The position numbers were made by a program, and so were the translations under genes. A stretch of DNA of 64,000 nucleotides from JAFKFJ01 sp963786445 (GTDB lineage: Bacteria; Pseudomonadota; Alphaproteobacteria; Acetobacterales; Acetobacteraceae): contig CAWAZU010000039.1 of the NCBI GenBank assembly GCA_963786445.1, positions 1 to 64,000 of the forward strand, written 5' to 3'. The notes below the pieces were generated by a model, which made no database searches, had not been told where the DNA came from, and saw only the letters and a list, made by a program, of their open reading frames with translations. This document shows, piece after piece, positions 25,610 through 35,088 of the stretch (the first letter of the stretch is position 1; every line of letters begins with the position of its first letter).

Positions 25610-26491
25610 ATGATCGGCATCGACTGGGGGACCAGCAGCTTTCGGGCGTTCCGGCTCGACGCCGACGGCGCCGTCATCGAGCGTCGCGCGGCCCCGCGCG
25701 GCATCCTCGCCGTGGAGGGCGGGCGGTTCGAAGAGGAATTGCTGCGCCAGGTCGGCGACTGGATCGCCGAGGGCGAGCTTCACGTGCTGATGTGCGGCAT
25801 GATCGGCAGCCGCCAGGGCTGGCTTGAGGCACCCTATCTGCCCTGCCCGGCGGCAGCGGCCGAGATTGCCGCGCACCTCGCCGTGGTGTCGTGCGAGGGC
25901 GCGGATTTGCGCATCGTGCCCGGCCTGACCTGCCGCGACGACGGCGGCACGCCGGAAGTGATGCGCGGGGAGGAGACGCAGATCGTCGGCGCGCTGGCGG
26001 AGTTTTCCGGCACGGCGCTCGCCTGCCTGCCGGGCAGCCACAGCAAATGGGCGCGGGTCGCAGACGGGCGGATCGCCGGGTTCGCGACCTATCTCAGCGG
26101 CGAGGCGTTTTCCGCGTTGCGCGGCCACACCATTCTCGGCCGGCTGATGCGCGAGGCGCCGACCGACCTCGATGCGTTCGACCGCGGCGTCGCGCGCGCC
26201 GGCGCGCCGGGCCATCTGCTGCACCATCTGTTCGGCGTGCGCACCCTCGGCCTGTTCGGCGCGCTCGCCGAGGAGCAGGGGGCGTCCTACCTGTCCGGCC
26301 TGCTGATCGGCCATGAGGTGCGCGCAGCCCTGCCGGCGGGTGGGGCGGCAGTGCATCTGATCGGCGCGGGCGCATTGTGCGATCTCTATGCGCGCGCCAT
26401 CGCCGCCTGCGGGGCGCACGCGACGGTGCATGGCGAGGACGCGGCGGCGCGCGGCCTCGCGCGGCTCGGGAGGGAGGCTTCATGGCAATGA
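25610..26491 (+). CDS. dgoK: 2-dehydro-3-deoxygalactonokinase
   Basis: Phosphorylates 2-keto-3-deoxygalactonate to the 6-phosphate in the De Ley-Doudoroff galactose/galactonate route. The 293-residue protein has the DgoK hallmarks: GIDWGTSSFRAFRLD (phosphate loop), MCGMIGSRQGWLEAPYLPCP, VMRGEETQIVGAL and LPGSHSKWARV. Family length is normal. Start ATG 25610; the 3' end overlaps dgoA by 10 bp, so the two enzymes are made together. No galactonate dehydratase (dgoD) or regulator is in the window. Confidence 0.9.
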   Translation: MIGIDWGTSSFRAFRLDADGAVIERRAAPRGILAVEGGRFEEELLRQVGDWIAEGELHVLMCGMIGSRQGWLEAPYLPCPAAAAEIAAHLAVVSCEGADLRIVPGLTCRDDGGTPEVMRGEETQIVGALAEFSGTALACLPGSHSKWARVADGRIAGFATYLSGEAFSALRGHTILGRLMREAPTDLDAFDRGVARAGAPGHLLHHLFGVRTLGLFGALAEEQGASYLSGLLIGHEVRAALPAGGAAVHLIGAGALCDLYARAIAACGAHATVHGEDAAARGLARLGREASWQ

Positions 26492-27120
26492 ATTTCCGCG
26501 ACTGGCTGGCGCGCTGCCCGCTGGTCGCGATCCTGCGCGGCGTGCGGCCGGAAGAGGCGGAGGCGGTGACCGAGGCGCTGGCGGCGCACGGCATCGCCAT
26601 CATCGAGGTGCCGCTGAATTCGCCGGAGCCGCTGACCAGCATCGCTCGTCTCGCCGCACGGTTCGGTGAGCGGCTGCTGGTCGGCGCCGGGACGGTGATG
26701 AGCGAGGCGGACGTCGCCGCGGTGGCGCAGGCCGGCGGGCGGCTGATCGTCACCCCGCATGCGTCCGGCGACGTGGTGCGGGCGGCCAGGCGGCGCGGCA
26801 TGCTCGCCTGTCCGGGTTTTTTCACCGTGACGGAGGCGTTCGCGATGCTCGCGGTCGGCGCGGACGCGATCAAGCTTTTCCCGGCGGAGGGATCGCATCC
26901 TTCGGTGTTGCGGGCGATGCGCGCGGTGCTGCCGCCGGCGGCGCTGGTGCTGCCGGTGGGCGGGATCGAGGCGGGCAACATGCGGCCCTGGCTCGATGCC
27001 GGCGCCGCCGGGTTCGGCATCGGCTCGGCGATCTATCGGCCCGGCGACAGCGCCGCCCAGGTCGGCGAGAAGGCGGCGGCACTGGTCGCGGGCTTGCGGG
27101 CGGAGCGCCAGGGAAATTAA
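26482..27120 (+). CDS. dgoA: 2-dehydro-3-deoxy-6-phosphogalactonate aldolase
   Basis: Cleaves 2-keto-3-deoxy-6-phosphogalactonate to pyruvate and glyceraldehyde 3-phosphate, directly after DgoK. The 212-residue TIM barrel shows CPLVAILRGVRPEEA with the catalytic Glu following (IIEVPLNSPEP), VGAGTVMSEADV and the Schiff-base lysine in DAIKLFPAEG. LNSP after the Glu is typical of DgoA rather than Eda. The ATG at 26482 has a strong GGGAGG site; an ATG two codons on is possible. The stop codon lies inside a palindromic terminator. Confidence 0.9.
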   Translation: MAMNFRDWLARCPLVAILRGVRPEEAEAVTEALAAHGIAIIEVPLNSPEPLTSIARLAARFGERLLVGAGTVMSEADVAAVAQAGGRLIVTPHASGDVVRAARRRGMLACPGFFTVTEAFAMLAVGADAIKLFPAEGSHPSVLRAMRAVLPPAALVLPVGGIEAGNMRPWLDAGAAGFGIGSAIYRPGDSAAQVGEKAAALVAGLRAERQGN

Positions 27121-27135
27121 AGCAACTTGCTTTAT
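27117..27135. terminator. AT-rich palindrome between convergent genes (copy 2)
   Basis: TTAAAGCAAC followed by TTGCTTTAT: TAAAGCAA and TTGCTTTA are exact complements about one base, so a hairpin of six or seven pairs forms. The stop codons of dgoA (27118-27120) and the facing permease (27132-27134) both lie within it. The core TAAAGCA/TGCTTTA is shared with the palindrome at 13139-13159. Probable two-way intrinsic terminator. Confidence 0.55.
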
Positions 27136-28592
27136 TGCTCCTGCACCCGCCGCAGCGCCAGGCGCGGCGCCGCACGGCCGATCGCGTAATAGACCGCGCC
27201 GCCGATCGCCACCCCGAAGAACCAGCCATAGACGCCCCACCACGACGGCAGGATGCCGCCGATGTTGGGCAGCACGCTGGAGAACACCGCGCCGACCACG
27301 AAGGCAACGACTGCCGCCGGGTTCCAGCCGCCCTGGTAGCGATACTGCCCGTGCTCGCGATAGAACGCCTCCACGTCGATGACGCCGCGGCGGATCAGGT
27401 AGTAGTCCACCATCATCACGCCGAAGATCGGCCCCATGGTCGCGCCGATCAGCCCGACGAACGACGCCGCGCTGCCCTGCCACGGCGCGAACGGATAAAG
27501 CACCAGCGCGATCAGCGCCGCAATGTAGCCGCCCTTCTTGAAGTCGATCAGGCGCGGAAAGACGTTGGAGAAGTCGAAGGCGGGCGACACGAAGTTGGCG
27601 ACGACGTTGATCCCCAGCGTCGCCACCGCGAAGGTCAGCGCCGCCACTGCGGCGAGGAACCAGCTGCTGAACTTGGCCGAGATCTCGTCTGGGTGGATCA
27701 GCACCTGGCCGTACACCGCATAGGCCGCGGTCGTGGTGACGCCGGCGACCAGCGTGAACAGGATCAGGTTCACCGGCAGGCCCCAGATATTGCCCTTGCG
27801 CACCGCGGCCACGTTCGGCGCGTAGCGCGAGAAGTCGCAGAAATTGAGGTAGAGCGCGGCGAAATACGTCACCCAGGTCGCCGCCACCGCGGCCAGCGAG
27901 GCGAACGAGCCGGGTGTGCCCGGCACGCCGGCATCGCGGGTCTTGTCGAGCAGCACGTCATGCGGGATGGCGCTGCCGAACGAGATGCCGCCCGCCATGA
28001 TGGTCAGCGCGACCGCCAGGATCAGCATCATCACCCACACCGCCGGCCCGGCCCAGTCCTGGAACTTCCGCACCGTCTCCATGCCGTGCTGGATGATGAG
28101 CAGTTGCAAGGCCCAGACGACGACGAAGCAGATCACCTCCAGCGTCGAATGGCCGAGCATGTGGCTGGTCTGCTGGAACTGCATGATCGCCGGCGAGCGG
28201 GTCAGCAGCGCCACGATGGCGCCCGAGGCGGCGCTGGTCTGCGCGCCGTACCAGAAGCAGGCGACGATGGCGCGCACCAGGGCGGGCAGGTTGGCGCCGA
28301 ACACGCCGAACGAGGCGCGCGCCAGCACCGGATACGGCACCCCGGTCCGCACTCCCGCGTAGCCGACCAGGTTCATCAGGACGAAAATGACGATCGAGCC
28401 GATGCCGATCGCCAGGATGAAGTTGAGGAAGTTCCCGCACAGCAGGAACAGGCTCGCCGCCAGGTAGTAGCCCCAGAGGCTGTGGACGTCGGACGTCCAG
28501 ACGTTGAAGATGCTGAACGCACCCCAGTTGCGCTGCGTCGCCGGGGCCAAGTCCTCGTTGTAGAGGGCAGGCGAGGCGTTCTGGATGGCCAT
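27132..28592 (-). CDS. NCS1 family nucleobase permease
   Basis: A 486-residue cation symporter with 12 hydrophobic segments. Family motifs: YNEDLAPATQRNWGAFSIFNVW at the N terminus (helix 1 entry, truncated here for brevity), GYYLAASLFLLCG, PYPVLARASFGVFGANLPAL, and FGVMMVDYYLIRRGVIDVE near the end. Substrates in this family are uracil, cytosine, allantoin or hydantoins. ATG 28592 has AAGGGGGAA upstream, so I reject longer in-frame starts. With preTA at 47.9 kb it could supply pyrimidines for reduction; that link is inference. It is divergent from the ugpC-like gene. Confidence 0.86.
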   Translation of the reverse strand: MAIQNASPALYNEDLAPATQRNWGAFSIFNVWTSDVHSLWGYYLAASLFLLCGNFLNFILAIGIGSIVIFVLMNLVGYAGVRTGVPYPVLARASFGVFGANLPALVRAIVACFWYGAQTSAASGAIVALLTRSPAIMQFQQTSHMLGHSTLEVICFVVVWALQLLIIQHGMETVRKFQDWAGPAVWVMMLILAVALTIMAGGISFGSAIPHDVLLDKTRDAGVPGTPGSFASLAAVAATWVTYFAALYLNFCDFSRYAPNVAAVRKGNIWGLPVNLILFTLVAGVTTTAAYAVYGQVLIHPDEISAKFSSWFLAAVAALTFAVATLGINVVANFVSPAFDFSNVFPRLIDFKKGGYIAALIALVLYPFAPWQGSAASFVGLIGATMGPIFGVMMVDYYLIRRGVIDVEAFYREHGQYRYQGGWNPAAVVAFVVGAVFSSVLPNIGGILPSWWGVYGWFFGVAIGGAVYYAIGRAAPRLALRRVQEQ

Positions 28593-28815
28593 GGTTTCGT
28601 TCCCCCTTGCATCGGTGGTGCCGCCCCAGTTCGACTCGGCCACCGTTTTGCTCAGCATCCGACATCCCGCCGCGCGTGACAATACCGTGATGGCCCCAGT
28701 CTAACGGGCAATCGCCCGATGCGTGGATTTTTGCTCGAATCGGCCCGCCGGACGATTGCTCTCCGGCCGCGGCTGTGGCTAACTTGCCAGCAATCACTGC
28801 CGAGGAAACGGGCCG

Positions 28816-29911
<1,096 letters not shown>

Positions 29912-30011
29912 CGCTCCGGCGCGCGGCCGGCGCATGGCTCGGCGGCGCCGGCGGGCGTTGCGCGGCGGCGCAAGCTGGCGTGGTACGCCGCAATGACCGG
30001 GAGTGCGCTGC

Positions 30012-31112
30012 ATGGCCGAGACCCAACCCACCGTCACCGTCGATGCCGCGGCGCTGCAATCGCTGGTCGCAAAAATCTTCGCCGCCGCCGGCTGCGCGCA
30101 CGACGAGGCGGAGCGGATCGGCCGCTACCTGCTCTCGGCCAACCTCGCCGGGCACGACAGCCACGGCGTCATCCGCACGCCGCGCTACGTGCAGTGGCTG
30201 GGCGAGGGCAAGGTGCGCGCCGGGCAGACGCTCACGGTGGTCAATGATGGCCCGGTACATGCGACGGTCGATGGCAATTTCGGCTTCGGCCAGACCATCG
30301 GCCCGCTTGCCGTCGATCTCGGCGTCGCCAAAGCGCGAACGGCCGGGATCGCGGTGATCGCGCTGCGCCATTCCGGGCATCTCGGGCGCATCGGCGACTG
30401 GGCCGAGCGGGCGGCGGAGGCGGGGCTGGCGTCGATCCATTTCGTCAATGTCGCGGGCGGCGAGTTGGTCGCCCCGTTCGGCGGCGTCGATCGGCGCTTC
30501 TCGACCAATCCGGTGTGCATCGGCGTGCCGGGCGAGCCGGGCGCGCCGCTTCTGCTGCTGGATTTTGCCACTTCGCTGGTGGCGGAAGGCAAAGTGCTGG
30601 TCGCCTCGAATGGCGGCAAGCCGGTGCCGGCGGGGTCGCTGGTATGGCCGGACGGCAGCTTCTCCGACGATCCGGCGGCGCTGTACGGCCCGCTGGCGCC
30701 GAGCGGCCCGCGCGATCCGGCCACCGGCGAGGGCGCGCTGGTCGCGTTCGGGCTGCACAAGGGTTCGGGACTGGCATTCATGTGCGAGATGCTCGGCGGC
30801 GTGCTGACCGGCGGCGGCACCTCCGGCCCGATCCCCGGCGGCAAGCGCGGGCGCATCAGCAACGGCATGCTGTCGATCTACCTCGACCCGCAAACATTCG
30901 CCGGCGGCGATTTTCACGCCCGCGCCCGCGCCTACGCCGACTACGTGAAAGCGTCGCGGCCGGCGGCGCCGGGGGCGGAGGTGCTGGTGCCGGGCGAGCC
31001 GGAGTCGCGCACGCGGGCGGCACGGCTGGCCAATGGCGTGCCATTGCAGGCGCAGACCTGGGAGGCGATCCGGGCGACCGCGCGCGGCCTCGGCGTCGCC
31101 GTGCCTGGCTAG
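30012..31112 (+). CDS. Ldh family (malate/L-sulfolactate-type) dehydrogenase
   Basis: A 366-residue NAD(P)-dependent 2-hydroxyacid or imino-acid dehydrogenase of the LDH2/MDH2 family. Visible: catalytic His in GHDSHGVIRTPRYVQWLGEG (about residue 45), the coenzyme region IALRHSGHLGRIGDWAERAA, NPVCIGVPG, DFATSLVAEGKVLVA and GLHKGSGLAFMCEML. Family enzymes act on malate, ureidoglycolate, sulfolactate or dihydrodipicolinate-like imino acids. An ATG nine bases upstream is possible. Next gene is a LysE-type exporter 11 bp on, so they are likely one transcript. Confidence 0.86.
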   Translation: MAETQPTVTVDAAALQSLVAKIFAAAGCAHDEAERIGRYLLSANLAGHDSHGVIRTPRYVQWLGEGKVRAGQTLTVVNDGPVHATVDGNFGFGQTIGPLAVDLGVAKARTAGIAVIALRHSGHLGRIGDWAERAAEAGLASIHFVNVAGGELVAPFGGVDRRFSTNPVCIGVPGEPGAPLLLLDFATSLVAEGKVLVASNGGKPVPAGSLVWPDGSFSDDPAALYGPLAPSGPRDPATGEGALVAFGLHKGSGLAFMCEMLGGVLTGGGTSGPIPGGKRGRISNGMLSIYLDPQTFAGGDFHARARAYADYVKASRPAAPGAEVLVPGEPESRTRAARLANGVPLQAQTWEAIRATARGLGVAVPG

Positions 31113-31123
31113 CGGCTTGCGGC

Positions 31124-31747
31124 ATGACCGGCGTCGATCTCTACTGGCTGCTGTCGGCGGGCGGCTTCGCCCTCGCCATGTCGGCGACGCCGGGACCGAA
31201 CAACGCGATGGTCGCGGCCTCCGGCGCCAATTTCGGCGTCGTGCGGACGCTGCCGCACATCCTCGGCGTCGCCATCGGCTTCCCGGTCATGTTCGCCGCG
31301 GTCGCGTTCGGCGTGGGCGGCGTGCTGCGCGCGCATCCGGCGATCTACACGGCGCTGCACTGGATCGGCGCGGCGTATCTGCTCTGGCTCGCCTGGCACG
31401 TCGCCACGGCGCGGCCGACCAGCGCGGCTTCCCCGGCCACGCGCCGCAGCCGGCCGCTGCGCTTCGGCGAGGCCGCGCTGTTCCAGTGGGCCAACCCGAA
31501 GGCATGGCTGATCGCGATGAGCGGCGTCGCCGCCTATGCCATGGACGGCGACCGCGTGGCGGTGGCGCAGGTGCTGGTGCTGGCGGCACTGTTTTTGGTG
31601 ATCTGCATCCCGACCGTGACGCTGTGGACCAGCATCGGCGCCGGCACCGCGCGGCTGCTGCGCACCGAGCGGCAGTTGCGGCTGTTCAACGTGGGCATGG
31701 GGCTGCTGCTGGTGGCCTCGCTGGTGCCGCTGCTGCTGGAGCCGTGA
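31124..31747 (+). CDS. LysE/RhtB family exporter
   Basis: A 207-residue inner-membrane exporter with six hydrophobic segments. The N terminus has the family signature: FALAMSATPGPNNAMVAASG, and the middle shows WIGAAYLLWLAWH and LFQWANPKAWLIAMSGVA (the NPK motif). Members export amino acids or homoserine lactones. Starts 11 bp after the Ldh-family gene, possibly to remove its amino-acid-like product, which is inference. Confidence 0.85.
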   Translation: MTGVDLYWLLSAGGFALAMSATPGPNNAMVAASGANFGVVRTLPHILGVAIGFPVMFAAVAFGVGGVLRAHPAIYTALHWIGAAYLLWLAWHVATARPTSAASPATRRSRPLRFGEAALFQWANPKAWLIAMSGVAAYAMDGDRVAVAQVLVLAALFLVICIPTVTLWTSIGAGTARLLRTERQLRLFNVGMGLLLVASLVPLLLEP

Positions 31748-31790
31748 GCGCGACGCCGCGCTTGTGCCGGTACCACCGCTTCCCGCCACG

Positions 31791-32384
31791 TCAGGGGGCA
31801 TCGCCGTCGGCACGGCCCGGCCGGGCGATCGGGACCACTTTTCGGGACCGGCCGATCTTGCGCAGCCGCCGCAGGATTGCCAGCATTGCGGCCTTGTCAC
31901 GGGCGCGGACCGCGTGGCGGAGCACGTCGTTGATCCGCACCTGCGCAGCCGTGTAGCCGGGCGGGCCGGGGATGCTGAGATAGACCGGCACATCGGCCGC
32001 GACGGCGGCGGCAATCGACTCCGCCAGCCCCTCCGCGTTCAGCGCCGCGCCGTTGAGCAGCGTGAATTCGACCCCGAGCCGCTTGGTCCCGGTGTCGCGG
32101 GAAATCTCGCCATGCAGCCGGATCAGCACGCCCGACACGTCGGGTCGCAGCGTCTCGCGCACCCATTTCAGGCGCCGCCAGCCGCAATAGAAGGTCCGGC
32201 AGGTCTGCGGTCGTGTCGCATAGATCCCACAGCTGTTGTCGGGCTGCGCGTGGCGGCAGCGATGCCCCTGCAGCTTTTGCAGCTCCGGGTCGTCGATCGT
32301 CAGTGCGATGCAGCAGACGTTGCAAGTGCCGCAGGTTCGCCCTGCAACGAGGGGAAGCTCCTCCGGGATGTCGCTGTCGGGCAT
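31791..32384 (-). CDS. YkgJ family cysteine-cluster protein
   Basis: A 197-residue cytosolic protein with the YkgJ-type metal cluster: CGTCNVCCIAL (about residue 18), CRHAQPDNSCGIYATRPQTC (about 43-62) and FYCGWRR. The eight cysteines probably hold a zinc or iron-sulfur cluster. The function of the family is not known. The remaining 120 residues are alpha-helical with a basic C-terminal tail (ILRRLRKIGRSRKV). It is the second gene of a two-gene leftward unit with the membrane protein at 32389, 4 bp apart. Confidence 0.8.
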   Translation of the reverse strand: MPDSDIPEELPLVAGRTCGTCNVCCIALTIDDPELQKLQGHRCRHAQPDNSCGIYATRPQTCRTFYCGWRRLKWVRETLRPDVSGVLIRLHGEISRDTGTKRLGVEFTLLNGAALNAEGLAESIAAAVAADVPVYLSIPGPPGYTAAQVRINDVLRHAVRARDKAAMLAILRRLRKIGRSRKVVPIARPGRADGDAP

Positions 32385-32388
32385 CGCG

Positions 32389-32841
32389 CTAGGTTCGCGG
32401 CGGCCCCGGCCGCCGTCCCAGCCGCCGCGTGGCGCCCAGCGACGCCGCCGCCGCGACGATCAGCGCCACCGCCCAGCGCATGTTCGCGGCCGGATTGTCG
32501 CCCTCCGCCCCCCACACCAGCAGCAGGAAGGCGATCGCGACCACGATCAGCCCGCCCGGCCCGTGCGCCTGCCGCCGCATCGCCAGCAGGCTCAGCCCGA
32601 CGAACACGCCGAACAGCCCGATCGCGACCGCCCGCAGCGCCGCCAGCGTCGCCGTGGTCAGGTTGTGGACCAGTTCGTCCACATACCAGCTCGCCTGGTG
32701 GAACACCTCGAACGCGCCGGCCACCACGCGGTCCGGGCCGACCGCATACGCGACCACGGCGATCGCGACGCCGGCGATCCACACCAGCGCCACCGGATCG
32801 GGTCGGCGCGGGTCGGGGCGGGACCTTGGGTCGCTGAACAT
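32389..32841 (-). CDS. Hypothetical membrane protein
   Basis: A 150-residue protein with four hydrophobic segments: ALVWIAGVAIAVVAYAVG, AVAIGLFGVFVGLSLLAM, LIVVAIAFLLLVWGAEG and AVALIVAAAASLGA, flanked by a proline/arginine-rich N terminus and a basic C-terminal tail. An amphipathic stretch (FEVFHQASWYVDELVHNLTT) lies between helices 1 and 2. I do not recognise a family. Close spacing with the YkgJ-type gene suggests they are expressed together. Confidence 0.6.
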   Translation of the reverse strand: MFSDPRSRPDPRRPDPVALVWIAGVAIAVVAYAVGPDRVVAGAFEVFHQASWYVDELVHNLTTATLAALRAVAIGLFGVFVGLSLLAMRRQAHGPGGLIVVAIAFLLLVWGAEGDNPAANMRWAVALIVAAAASLGATRRLGRRPGPPRT

Positions 32842-32936
32842 GACCGCTCAGATAGGCGATCGCCGGCCGGCGCGCCATCGCGGCTTGCCGTGCCGGCTGC
32901 TCCGCCGCAGGCTGCGGCGTTCACGGAGGACACGCC

Positions 32937-33722
32937 ATGCCAGTCGCCTCGCTCGCCATCCCGCCCGGCCTGCGCGCCATCGTCACCGCCGGCGCCGCCG
33001 GCATCGGCCGCGCCATCGTCGCGGCCCTGCTCGGCCACGGCGCGCGCGTGCATATCTGCGACGCCGACCCCACGGCGCTGGAAGCGTTTCGCGCCGAGCA
33101 CAAGCAGGCCGGGGTCACGCTGGCGGACGTGTCCGACGAGCGGGACGTGACACGGCTGTTCGCCGAGGCGCGCGCCGGCCTCGGCGGCCTCGACCTGCTG
33201 GTCAACAATGCCGGCATCGCGGGTCCCACCGGCGCGGTGGAGGCGATCGCGATTGCGGACTGGCGCCGTTGCCTCGACGTCGATCTCACCAGCCAGTTCC
33301 TTTGCACCCGTCTCGCGGTGCCGCTGCTGAAGGCGTCCGGCGGCGGGGCCATCGTCAACATGTCCTCGGCGGCCGGACGGTTCGGCTATGCCTGGAGAAC
33401 GCCCTATGCCGCGGCGAAATGGGGGGTGATCGGCTTCACCCAGTCGCTGGCGAAGGAGCTCGGCCCCAGCAACATCCGCGTCAACGCCATCCTGCCCGGC
33501 ATCGTCGCCGGCCCGCGCATCGAGCGCGTCATCGCCGCGCGTGCGCAGCAGGAGCAGGTGGACTACGCGGCGATGGAAAAGACCTATCTCGACCGCATCT
33601 CGCTGCGCCGCATGGTGACCGCCGATGATGTGGCCGGCACGGTGCTGTTCCTGGTCAGCGCCGCCGGGGCGAACATCTCCGGCCAGTCGATCGGCGTCGA
33701 TGCCAGCCTGGAGAGCCTGTGA
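32937..33722 (+). CDS. Short-chain dehydrogenase/reductase
   Basis: A 261-residue classical SDR with an altered nucleotide loop VTAGAAGIGRAIVAALLGHG (TAGxxGIG), acidic DAD for NAD preference at about residue 42, NNAGIAGPTG, the catalytic Ser in VNMSSAAGRFGYAWRT and YAAAKWGVIGFTQ (Tyr-x3-Lys). The closing ISGQSIGVDAS segment is typical of 3-oxoacyl or sugar SDRs. ATG 32937 is preceded by GGAGGACACGCC. It is coupled to a thioesterase gene that begins at its stop, suggesting shared acyl-CoA metabolism. Confidence 0.86.
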   Translation: MPVASLAIPPGLRAIVTAGAAGIGRAIVAALLGHGARVHICDADPTALEAFRAEHKQAGVTLADVSDERDVTRLFAEARAGLGGLDLLVNNAGIAGPTGAVEAIAIADWRRCLDVDLTSQFLCTRLAVPLLKASGGGAIVNMSSAAGRFGYAWRTPYAAAKWGVIGFTQSLAKELGPSNIRVNAILPGIVAGPRIERVIAARAQQEQVDYAAMEKTYLDRISLRRMVTADDVAGTVLFLVSAAGANISGQSIGVDASLESL

Positions 33723-33724
33723 CC

Positions 33725-34150
33725 ATGACCGACTTTTCGGCCCATATCGGCAGCCGCCGCAGCTGGAGCACCGAGGTGCGGCGCGAGCACACCGTCCCGG
33801 CGCTGCCGATCGCCTCGCCCGGCCTCGCCGCGATGCCGGAGGTGCTGGCGACGCCGATGCTGGTGGCGATGGCGGAATGCGCGTGCGGCGTGCATCTGGC
33901 GAGCGTCGCCGGAGCGGAGCTGCTGTCGCTCGGCACCGAGGTGCAGATCGCCCACACCGCCGCCACCCCGGTCGGGCTGACGGTGACGCTGACGACGGAG
34001 ATCGTGGCGGTGGACGGCCGGCTGGTGACGTTTTCGTTCAGCGCGCATGACGGGCTGGAGGACGCCGGGCACGGGCGGCACACGCGCGCGGTGGTGGCGC
34101 GCGAGCGGTTCGCGCAGCGGCTGGCGGAGAAGCGTGCCCGGCTTGGGTGA
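33725..34150 (+). CDS. FlK-like hotdog thioesterase
   Basis: A 141-residue single hotdog-fold domain. The block ATPMLVAMAECACGVHL (helix with the Glu/Cys region) followed by LGTEVQIAHTAATPVGLTV matches the fluoroacetyl-CoA-specific thioesterase (FlK)-like family, and SAHDGLEDAGHGRHTRAVV carries the conserved His-Asp-Gly. Probably hydrolyses a short acyl-CoA. A GTG six bases earlier overlaps the SDR stop and is an alternative start; GGAGAG lies suitably for either. Confidence 0.78.
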   Translation: MTDFSAHIGSRRSWSTEVRREHTVPALPIASPGLAAMPEVLATPMLVAMAECACGVHLASVAGAELLSLGTEVQIAHTAATPVGLTVTLTTEIVAVDGRLVTFSFSAHDGLEDAGHGRHTRAVVARERFAQRLAEKRARLG

Positions 34151-34252
34151 CGGATCGCGCTGGTTGATTTTTGGCGGCACTGCGACCTTGGGCTGGGTCG
34201 TGCGTTGGCCGGCTGATATGGAGGCCTGGCACCACGGGAAGGGATGGCGAAG

Positions 34253-34567
34253 ATGGCGGCCGGACAGACACCGGAGACGGTAGCGGTTGACCTCGATCGC
34301 AGCGAGGTGGCGCTGATCATCGGGGAGGACGAAGAGAAGGGGATGTCGGTGCGCGTGGTCGCCGGCAGCGAAGTGCCGGAGGGCGCGACCGAATTGCCGG
34401 CCGCGCAGGAGGTCGTGCTGGCGCTCGCCATGCGGCTGCTGAAAGACCCCGATTTCCACGACGACATGCTCGACTGGTACTACGAGCACCAGGACGAGGA
34501 CGAGGAGGAAGAGGAGGAGGAGGAGGACGAGGACGAGAAGCCCGGCGGCGAGGAGGAGGCGGAATAG
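34253..34567 (+). CDS. Small protein with poly-glutamate tail
   Basis: A 104-residue, very acidic protein. The first 75 residues look folded (VAVDLDRSEVALIIGEDEEK, GSEVPEGATELPAAQEVVLA, RLLKDPDFHDDMLDWYYEHQ); the last 27 are nearly all Glu/Asp (DEDEEEEEEEEDEDE, then GGEEEAE). The ATG at 34253 has GGGAAGGG nine bases upstream; the ATG at 34244 is too close to that site. I do not recognise a family. It lies 5 bp before the prolyl-tRNA deacylase-like gene, so the two are likely co-transcribed. Confidence 0.6.
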   Translation: MAAGQTPETVAVDLDRSEVALIIGEDEEKGMSVRVVAGSEVPEGATELPAAQEVVLALAMRLLKDPDFHDDMLDWYYEHQDEDEEEEEEEEDEDEKPGGEEEAE

Positions 34568-34572
34568 CGCCG

Positions 34573-35079
34573 TTGACGGAGCCGGGGCGGGCGCGGCTCG
34601 CGGAGCTGCTGCAACGCCTCGGGATCGCGGTCGCGGAGGTCGCGCATCCGCCGGTGTTCACGGTCGCGGAGGCGGCTTCGCATCCGCACGGCCTCGCCGG
34701 CGCCGATACGAAAAACCTTCTGCTGCGCGACGCCGGCCGGGCGCTGTTCCTGGTGACGCTGCGCGCCGACCGCCGCGCCGACCTGAAAGCGCTGCCGGCG
34801 CTGCTGGGGGCCAAGCGCCTCTCCTTCGCCTCCGCCGAGACGTTGCTGGAGACGCTGGGAGTGGCGCCCGGCGCGGTGACGCCGCTGGCGCTGGTGAACG
34901 ACGCCGCGCATCGCGTGACTTTCGCGCTCGACCGCGCGCTGGCCGCGAGCGAGCGCATCGTGTGCCATCCGCTGGTCAACACCGCGAGCGTGTCGCTCGC
35001 CACCGCCGACCTGCTGCGGCTGCTGGCGGCGGTGGGGGTGACGCCGCACATCATCGACCTGGACGCGGCGGCAGCGTGA
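34573..35079 (+). CDS. YbaK/ProX-type prolyl-tRNA deacylase domain protein
   Basis: A 168-residue free-standing editing domain that removes wrongly attached amino acids (classically alanine) from tRNA-Pro. Diagnostic: the VAHPPVFTVAEAA opening, GADTKNLLLRDAGRALFLVTL (the TKNL-x-LRD substrate lysine block), LGVAPGAVTPLALVND and CHPLVNTASVSL. The start is TTG at 34573, 5 bp after the acidic-tail gene; no ATG fits. It represents the ProXp-ala branch rather than YbaK, based on the TKN motif. Confidence 0.83.
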   Translation: MTEPGRARLAELLQRLGIAVAEVAHPPVFTVAEAASHPHGLAGADTKNLLLRDAGRALFLVTLRADRRADLKALPALLGAKRLSFASAETLLETLGVAPGAVTPLALVNDAAHRVTFALDRALAASERIVCHPLVNTASVSLATADLLRLLAAVGVTPHIIDLDAAAA

Positions 35080-35088
35080 GACGGCGCC

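Noticed and set aside
28608..28623. Sigma-54-like CGGCACC-N4-ATGC before the NCS1 permease
   Set aside because: Transcription would start about 5 bp before the ATG and exclude the AAGGGGGAA ribosome site, so it is probably chance.
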